NCBI GenBank assembly: GCA_016936455.1
Contig: JAFGXV010000019.1
Span: 62,001-126,000 of the forward strand
Source of the DNA: Desulfuromonadaceae bacterium
GTDB taxonomy: Bacteria; Desulfobacterota; Desulfuromonadia; Desulfuromonadales; Desulfuromonadaceae
DNA length: 64,000 nt
Direction of reading: 5' to 3'
The translations under genes and the position numbers were made by a program. Within the stretch, counting starts at the first letter, position 1. Each line of letters begins with the position of its first letter. The notes below the pieces were generated by a model. It saw only the letters and a list, made by a program, of their open reading frames with translations, was not told the DNA's origin and searched no databases. This document shows positions 58,804-64,000 of the stretch, in pieces.

Positions 58804-59730
58804 ATGGAACAGGACAGGGAACAGGCGCGGCAAGTCGACGCGATCCGACGTCTTGCCAGAGAGCATGATGCGCTCATTCTGGCGCATAACTACCAGCGCG
58901 ACGAGATTCAGGCGCTGGCGGATATCACCGGCGACTCTCTGGCCTTGTCCATTGAGGCGGCGCGGACCGATAAAAAGGTCATTGTCTTCTGCGGGGTCCA
59001 TTTCATGGCGGAAAGCGCTGCGGTGCTGGCACCTGACAAGATCGTTCTGCTGCCCAATCCCGAGGCCGGTTGCCCGATGGCCGATATGGTCACTGCGGAA
59101 GGCGTCCAGGCGATGCGGTCGAAATATCCCGGTGCGCCGGTGGTGGCCTATGTCAATACCAGTGCGGCCGTCAAGGCGGTCAGCGATATCTGCTGTACCA
59201 GCGCCAATGCCGTTCAGGTGGTCCGTTCGCTGCCCGAGAAGGAAGTGATTCTGATTCCCGATCGCAACCTGGGGCAGTTTATCGCTTCCCAGGTGGACAA
59301 GCTGTGTCACCTGTGGCCGGGTTACTGCCCGATTCACGATGAACTGCTGGCCAAGCAGGTGGCGATCTGCCGCTCTGCACATCCCCAGGCCCTGTGTCTG
59401 GCGCACCCGGAATGTCATCCGGATGTGCTGAGCCAGGCGGACAAAATCTTGTCCACCGGCGGCATGCTCGACTATGTGCGGAAAAGTTGCCATCCGCAGT
59501 TCATCATCGCGACCGAGCGTGGCATCCTGTTCAAGCTGCAGGAGGAAAATCCGGACAAGGAATTTATTTTCCCGGACTATGAGTTTATCTGTCATGACAT
59601 GAAGCGCGTGACCCTCGACCATGTCCAGCGCTGTCTCGAGACGCTGCAGCCGCGCATCACCGTGCCCGAAGAGGTCAGCCGGGGTGCACGGCAGGCGCTG
59701 GAGAAGATGCTGGCTATTCCCCGAGACTGA
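58804..59730 (+). CDS. nadA: quinolinate synthase NadA
   Basis: ILAHNYQRDEIQALADITGDSLALS; HPECHPDV; conserved Cys positions. Confidence 0.97.
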   Translation: MEQDREQARQVDAIRRLAREHDALILAHNYQRDEIQALADITGDSLALSIEAARTDKKVIVFCGVHFMAESAAVLAPDKIVLLPNPEAGCPMADMVTAEGVQAMRSKYPGAPVVAYVNTSAAVKAVSDICCTSANAVQVVRSLPEKEVILIPDRNLGQFIASQVDKLCHLWPGYCPIHDELLAKQVAICRSAHPQALCLAHPECHPDVLSQADKILSTGGMLDYVRKSCHPQFIIATERGILFKLQEENPDKEFIFPDYEFICHDMKRVTLDHVQRCLETLQPRITVPEEVSRGARQALEKMLAIPRD

Positions 59731-59797
59731 CCGTCCCCTATCCCATGAGAGCCATCAGGGCGTGTAACGGCACGCCCTTTGTTCTGCTCAGGAAACC

Positions 59798-62700
59798 TTG
59801 GAATCGATTGTGACCCGGCAGGAACACGCCCATACCACGCTGACCTCTTTTAGCGAAGCCCTGTCCGCCTTCAGCGGGCGTGCCGAGATTCTCGGTCTCA
59901 AGGGCTCGGCCGGGGCGCGCTTTGTCGCGGCCCTGGCGGCAACGTCGCGTCCGCCCCTGCTGGTGGTGGCGGCCAGCCAGGAGCAGGCGCGCTGTTTCTT
60001 TCAGGAGCTGTGTTTTTTTGCTCCCCGTCCCGACGCGGTGCGCCTGTTCCCCCACTGGGAGGTCCCGCCCTACGAGCCGCTCAATCCCCACAGCGATATT
60101 GAGGCCCAGCGCCTGGCGACGTTGCAGGCTCTGCACCAGCAGCAGGTGGAGGTGGTGGTCACCACCGTTGCTGCGGTCCTGCAGCGTGTGATCCCGCGCA
60201 GTGCCCTGGCCGCCTTGAGCAGTGAACTGGTGGCCGGCGAGGAGTATGAGCGCCAGGCCCTGCAGCAGCGCCTGTTCCAGCTGGGCTACCGTGCGGTGCC
60301 GCTGGTGGAGGACCGGGGCACCTTTTCCCTGCGTGGCGATATTCTCGATCTCTACCCGCCGACGCTGGCACAGCCGGTGCGCATCGATTTTTATGGCGAC
60401 TTTGTCGAGCGCATGCGTCTGTTCGATCCTCAGAGCCAGCGTAGCGGCGAGCAGCAGCTTGAACGGCTGCAGCTTCTGCCATCACGCGAGCTGGTTCTGG
60501 CGGGGGAGTATTTGGAACGGTTCAACCATCAGCTCAAGCTGCGCTGTGATGCCCTGGGCCTGCCGCGCACCCGACGCGAGGAGGTGCTCGACGAGGTCCG
60601 CGAGGGGCTGTTGTCCCCCGGTCGTTCCTTTCTGCTGCCGTTGAATTACGAAAAACTCGACACCCTGTTTGACTATGTCCAGCCCCGCCTGCTGTTCCGG
60701 CTCGAACCGCAGGAGTTGGAACAGGAAATCGATCGCTTCTGCCAGGCGGTGCGCAAAGGTGTGGAGCGTCAGCGCCAGAGCAGTGAACCCTGGGTAGAGC
60801 CGGGCCAGCTGTATGTGTGCAGCGACGAGCTGGAGTCCCGCTTCACTCTGCTCGGCTGCGTCGATCTGAACTCGCTGCCGCTCTACGATCTGGAGGACCA
60901 GCGGCCGGTGTTCCGTGTCCAGTGCCACAGCAATGCGATGTTTCTCCAGGCGGCAGCGGAGGAGCGCCTCGATCTGCTGGCGCGCCAGCTGCAGCAGTGG
61001 CAGCAGGAGGGCTGGACCGTTCAGCTGGCCTGTCGTCAGGACGGCCAGGCGCGACGGATGCGCGAATTGCTCCTGCCACGCGGCATTACGCCGCAGCAGG
61101 GTGGTGTCTTCCGCCTTGGCCACAAAGCCAAGGGGGGGCTGTTTCTGTGTCTGGGCGAGATCAGCCGTGGTTTCCAGCTTCCCGACGAGCGGCTGGCCCT
61201 GGTGTGTGAAGAGGAGATTTTCGGCCCCCGCCAGCGTCGCCGCGGCCGTTCCGAAGCGCGGGCCAAGGCGGTGCTGTCCTCCCTGGCCCAGCTGCAGGAA
61301 GGCGACTATGTGGTGCACACCGATCACGGCATCGCCCTCTATCGCGGTTTGCAGCATGTGTGCAGCGGCCAGCTGGAAGGGGATTTCCTGCAGCTGGAGT
61401 ATGCCGGTGGCGACAAACTCTACGTGCCGGTGGAGCGGATCGAAAAGGTGCAGAAATATGCCGGTGGCGACGGTCAGGGTGTCCGCCTGGACAAGATGGG
61501 TGGCAACGCCTGGGAAAAGACCTGCCAGAAAGCCCGCGCCGCGGTGGAGGAGATGGCGCGCGAGCTGCTCAATATCTATGCCCGCCGCCAGATGAACAAG
61601 GCCCTGCCCTTTTCCCCGCCCGACGAGGTGTTTCGCGCCTTCGAGGCCGAGTTTCCCTACGAGGAAACGCCGGACCAGATGGCGGCCATCCAGGACGTGC
61701 TGAACGACATGCAGTCGGAAACGCCGATGGATCGGCTGATCTGCGGTGATGTGGGCTACGGCAAGACCGAGGTAGCGATCCGCGCGGCTTTCAAGGCGGC
61801 GCTGGACAGCCGTCAGGTCGCGGTGGTGGTGCCGACGACCATCCTGGCCAGCCAGCATTATGCGACCTTTCGTGAGCGTCTCAAGGAGTACCCCGTCCGG
61901 GTCGAGATGGTCTCGCGCTTCCGGAGTGCGGCACAGCAGAAGAAGATCCTGGCCGAGGTGGCGGCCGGCACCGTGGATATTGTCATCGGCACCCATCGTC
62001 TGCTGCAGCGCGATGTCCACTTCAAGGATCTCGGTCTGGTGGTGATCGACGAGGAGCAGCGCTTCGGCGTTGCCCACAAGGAGCGGCTCAAAAAGATGCG
62101 CGCCCAGGTGGCCATGCTGACCCTGAGTGCCACGCCGATTCCGCGCACCCTCAACATGGGCATGCTCGGCATGCGCGATCTGTCGATTATCGATACCCCG
62201 CCCGTCGACCGGCTGGCGATCCGCACCTATGTCACCAAGTTTGATGACGATCTGGTGCGTCAGGCGATCCTGCGTGAGCTGCAGCGTGGTGGCCAAGTCT
62301 ATTTCGTGCACAACCGCGTCCAGTCCATTGGTGCCATGGCGGACTTCCTGCGCAGCCTGGTGCCCGAGGCCACGCTGGCCGTCGGCCATGGCCAGATGCC
62401 GGAGAAAGAACTGGAGCAGGTGCTGCTGGATTTTGTTGAAGGAAGGACCCAGGTGCTGGTGGCCAGCACCATCATTGAGAACGGTCTCGACATTCCGCGT
62501 GCCAATACCATTATCATCAACCGTGCCGACTGCTTCGGTTTGGCACAGCTTTACCAGTTGCGTGGTCGCGTTGGCCGGGCCAAGGAGCGCGGCTATGCCT
62601 ATCTGCTGATTCCCGGCGAAGCCACCCTGACGCGCGAAGCCCGTGCCCGGCTGCAGGTCCTGCAGGATTTGACCGAACTCGGGGCCGGTTTCCGTGTTGC

Positions 62701-63280
62701 CAGCTATGATCTGGAATTGCGTGGCGCGGGGGATCTGATCGGCGGGCGCCAAGCCGGTCACATGGCTTCTATCGGCTTTGAGATGTATACCGAACTGCTC
62801 GAAGACACCATCCAGGAGTTGCGCGGCGCCCACAGTCAGGGCCGGATTGATCCGGAAATCCGTCTCGGACTCAATGCGTTCCTGCCTGACCGCTATGTGG
62901 CCGATCCCAATCAGCGTCTGGTGTTCTATAAACGCATGGCCGCTGCTGTGGATGAGATGGAACTCTATGATCTCGTTGACGAACTTCAGGACCGCTACGG
63001 CGCCCTGCCGGCCGCCGGGGAAACCCTGCTGGAGATGATGAAACTGCGGGTGCGGCTGAAACGGCTTCGGATTGATCTGGCCGAGTATGATGGGCGGGCG
63101 CTGGTGTTCGGTTTTCACCCGACTACCGGTGTCGAACCGGACAAGCTGCTGGCCCTGATCCAGCAGGATGGCAAGCGTTACAGTCTGTCGCCCGATTTCC
63201 GGTTGCGCATGGTCCTTAAGCGCGAGGATGATCAGCAGTTGATGGAAGAGGCCAACCGTCTGCTGGCCCAGCTGTCCTAG
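59798..63280 (+). CDS. mfd: transcription-repair coupling factor
   Basis: 1160 aa; GDYVVHTDHGIALYRGL, DRLICGDVGYGKTEVAIRAAFKA, DEEQRFGVAHKERLK, QLRGRVGRAKERGYAYLL. Exact start uncertain. Confidence 0.98.
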   Translation: MESIVTRQEHAHTTLTSFSEALSAFSGRAEILGLKGSAGARFVAALAATSRPPLLVVAASQEQARCFFQELCFFAPRPDAVRLFPHWEVPPYEPLNPHSDIEAQRLATLQALHQQQVEVVVTTVAAVLQRVIPRSALAALSSELVAGEEYERQALQQRLFQLGYRAVPLVEDRGTFSLRGDILDLYPPTLAQPVRIDFYGDFVERMRLFDPQSQRSGEQQLERLQLLPSRELVLAGEYLERFNHQLKLRCDALGLPRTRREEVLDEVREGLLSPGRSFLLPLNYEKLDTLFDYVQPRLLFRLEPQELEQEIDRFCQAVRKGVERQRQSSEPWVEPGQLYVCSDELESRFTLLGCVDLNSLPLYDLEDQRPVFRVQCHSNAMFLQAAAEERLDLLARQLQQWQQEGWTVQLACRQDGQARRMRELLLPRGITPQQGGVFRLGHKAKGGLFLCLGEISRGFQLPDERLALVCEEEIFGPRQRRRGRSEARAKAVLSSLAQLQEGDYVVHTDHGIALYRGLQHVCSGQLEGDFLQLEYAGGDKLYVPVERIEKVQKYAGGDGQGVRLDKMGGNAWEKTCQKARAAVEEMARELLNIYARRQMNKALPFSPPDEVFRAFEAEFPYEETPDQMAAIQDVLNDMQSETPMDRLICGDVGYGKTEVAIRAAFKAALDSRQVAVVVPTTILASQHYATFRERLKEYPVRVEMVSRFRSAAQQKKILAEVAAGTVDIVIGTHRLLQRDVHFKDLGLVVIDEEQRFGVAHKERLKKMRAQVAMLTLSATPIPRTLNMGMLGMRDLSIIDTPPVDRLAIRTYVTKFDDDLVRQAILRELQRGGQVYFVHNRVQSIGAMADFLRSLVPEATLAVGHGQMPEKELEQVLLDFVEGRTQVLVASTIIENGLDIPRANTIIINRADCFGLAQLYQLRGRVGRAKERGYAYLLIPGEATLTREARARLQVLQDLTELGAGFRVASYDLELRGAGDLIGGRQAGHMASIGFEMYTELLEDTIQELRGAHSQGRIDPEIRLGLNAFLPDRYVADPNQRLVFYKRMAAAVDEMELYDLVDELQDRYGALPAAGETLLEMMKLRVRLKRLRIDLAEYDGRALVFGFHPTTGVEPDKLLALIQQDGKRYSLSPDFRLRMVLKREDDQQLMEEANRLLAQLS

Positions 63281-63378
63281 GCGCGACCTGTTTTTAAAAA
63301 CCGTTGCGGCTGTTTTGTCGGCCGTGTTAACGTCACCTTCTATTTGTCAACCCTGCCCTCCGGAGAGTGAGCGAACCG

Positions 63379-64000
63379 ATGTCAAACAAGAATCGAATGG
63401 TCCTGTCAGGTGCCGTGGTGGCACTGTTGCTGGCAACAAGCCTGTCGGCAGAGCCGATCAGTAAAATCGCCGCTGTTGTCAATGATGAGATGATCACCAC
63501 CCGACAGTTGCAGCAGCAGCTGGAAAAACAGCCGGCCGGTGCGCCGATGAGCGCGCAGATGATGCTGGAGAAGATGATTGCCGAACTGCTGATCCGTCAG
63601 CGGGCGGAGGAAATCGGTCTTGAGGTGTCGGAAGAGGATATCGACCAGGCGGTTGGTGATGTCGAGCAGCAGAACGGTATTGAGCGCGATCAGCTGGAAG
63701 AAGCCCTGATTGCCCAGGGTCTGACCATGGAGATCTACCGCAATCAGCTGCGCGACCAGATTCTGCGCTACAAACTGACGGGGATTGAGGTCAAGAGCAA
63801 GGCGGATGTCACAAAACAGGAGGTGCGCAATTACTACCAGGAACATCTGGACGAGTACCGCCAGAAACCCCGCATGCGCCTGAGCCGCGTTTCTTTTCCT
63901 TTAACCGGCGATGCCGAGCAGGTGCGCAAGGCGGCCGAGCAGGCGCGGCGTGATCTGCTGGCCGGTCGCAGTATCGACGAGGTGATTGCGGCTCAACCGC
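63379..64000 (+). CDS. SurA/PpiC-type peptidyl-prolyl isomerase, 3' truncated by window edge
   Basis: ATG 63379; signal peptide then ISKIAAVVNDEMITTRQLQQQL ... LLIRQRAEEIGLEVSEEDIDQAV; open to window end (absent from the ORF track). Confidence 0.85.
   Translation, partial: MSNKNRMVLSGAVVALLLATSLSAEPISKIAAVVNDEMITTRQLQQQLEKQPAGAPMSAQMMLEKMIAELLIRQRAEEIGLEVSEEDIDQAVGDVEQQNGIERDQLEEALIAQGLTMEIYRNQLRDQILRYKLTGIEVKSKADVTKQEVRNYYQEHLDEYRQKPRMRLSRVSFPLTGDAEQVRKAAEQARRDLLAGRSIDEVIAAQP

Noticed and set aside
60482-63118. 878-aa minus-strand ORF opposite mfd
   Set aside because: Antisense shadow of the unambiguous mfd gene; high-GC codon bias opens the opposite frame and no domain is recognisable.

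Overview
This 64-kb chromosomal window spans the dnaA/gyrB/gyrA origin neighbourhood of what looks like a Desulfuromonadales-type bacterium (taxonomy inferred from gene content and order only). Left to right: 3' end of an FAD-dependent disulfide reductase/rhodanese fusion; uvrA; pdxA; a GntR regulator; a TrkA-N potassium channel; the F1 ATP synthase operon with b and b' but no a/c; parB-parA-rsmG-mnmG-(perfect parS)-mnmE-yidC-yidD-rnpA-rpmH; a ~1.9 kb non-coding region with a decayed IS5-like transposase and a 38-bp perfect palindrome; dnaA-dnaN-gyrB-gyrA with no recF between; gpsA; a cyclophilin; a degenerate EEP-fold protein; PBP1A; a substrate-binding lipoprotein / GGDEF-EAL / haem-GGDEF operon; an MCP; glmS-glmU; a radical SAM gene; hslO; cpoB-pal; a two-component NtrC-type cluster; nadA; mfd; and the start of a SurA/PpiC gene. 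The two strongest hunt results are: (i) an apparently self-contained sigma-54 regulon (about 52.6-58.7 kb). A histidine kinase and NtrC-type regulator lie between two transcription units that face each other. Each unit has a GG-N10-GC sigma-54-type promoter preceded by the same 14-bp palindrome CGACAATTTTGTCG, and they encode beta-barrel proteins plus a small exported DxDGDG protein. (ii) A steep, gene-crossing AT trough centred on dnaA-gyrB (about 50-58% GC falling to about 15-20% and recovering inside gyrA), interrupted by a decayed IS remnant that is still about 50% GC. All calls are from reading the sequence and supplied translations; no database search was run.
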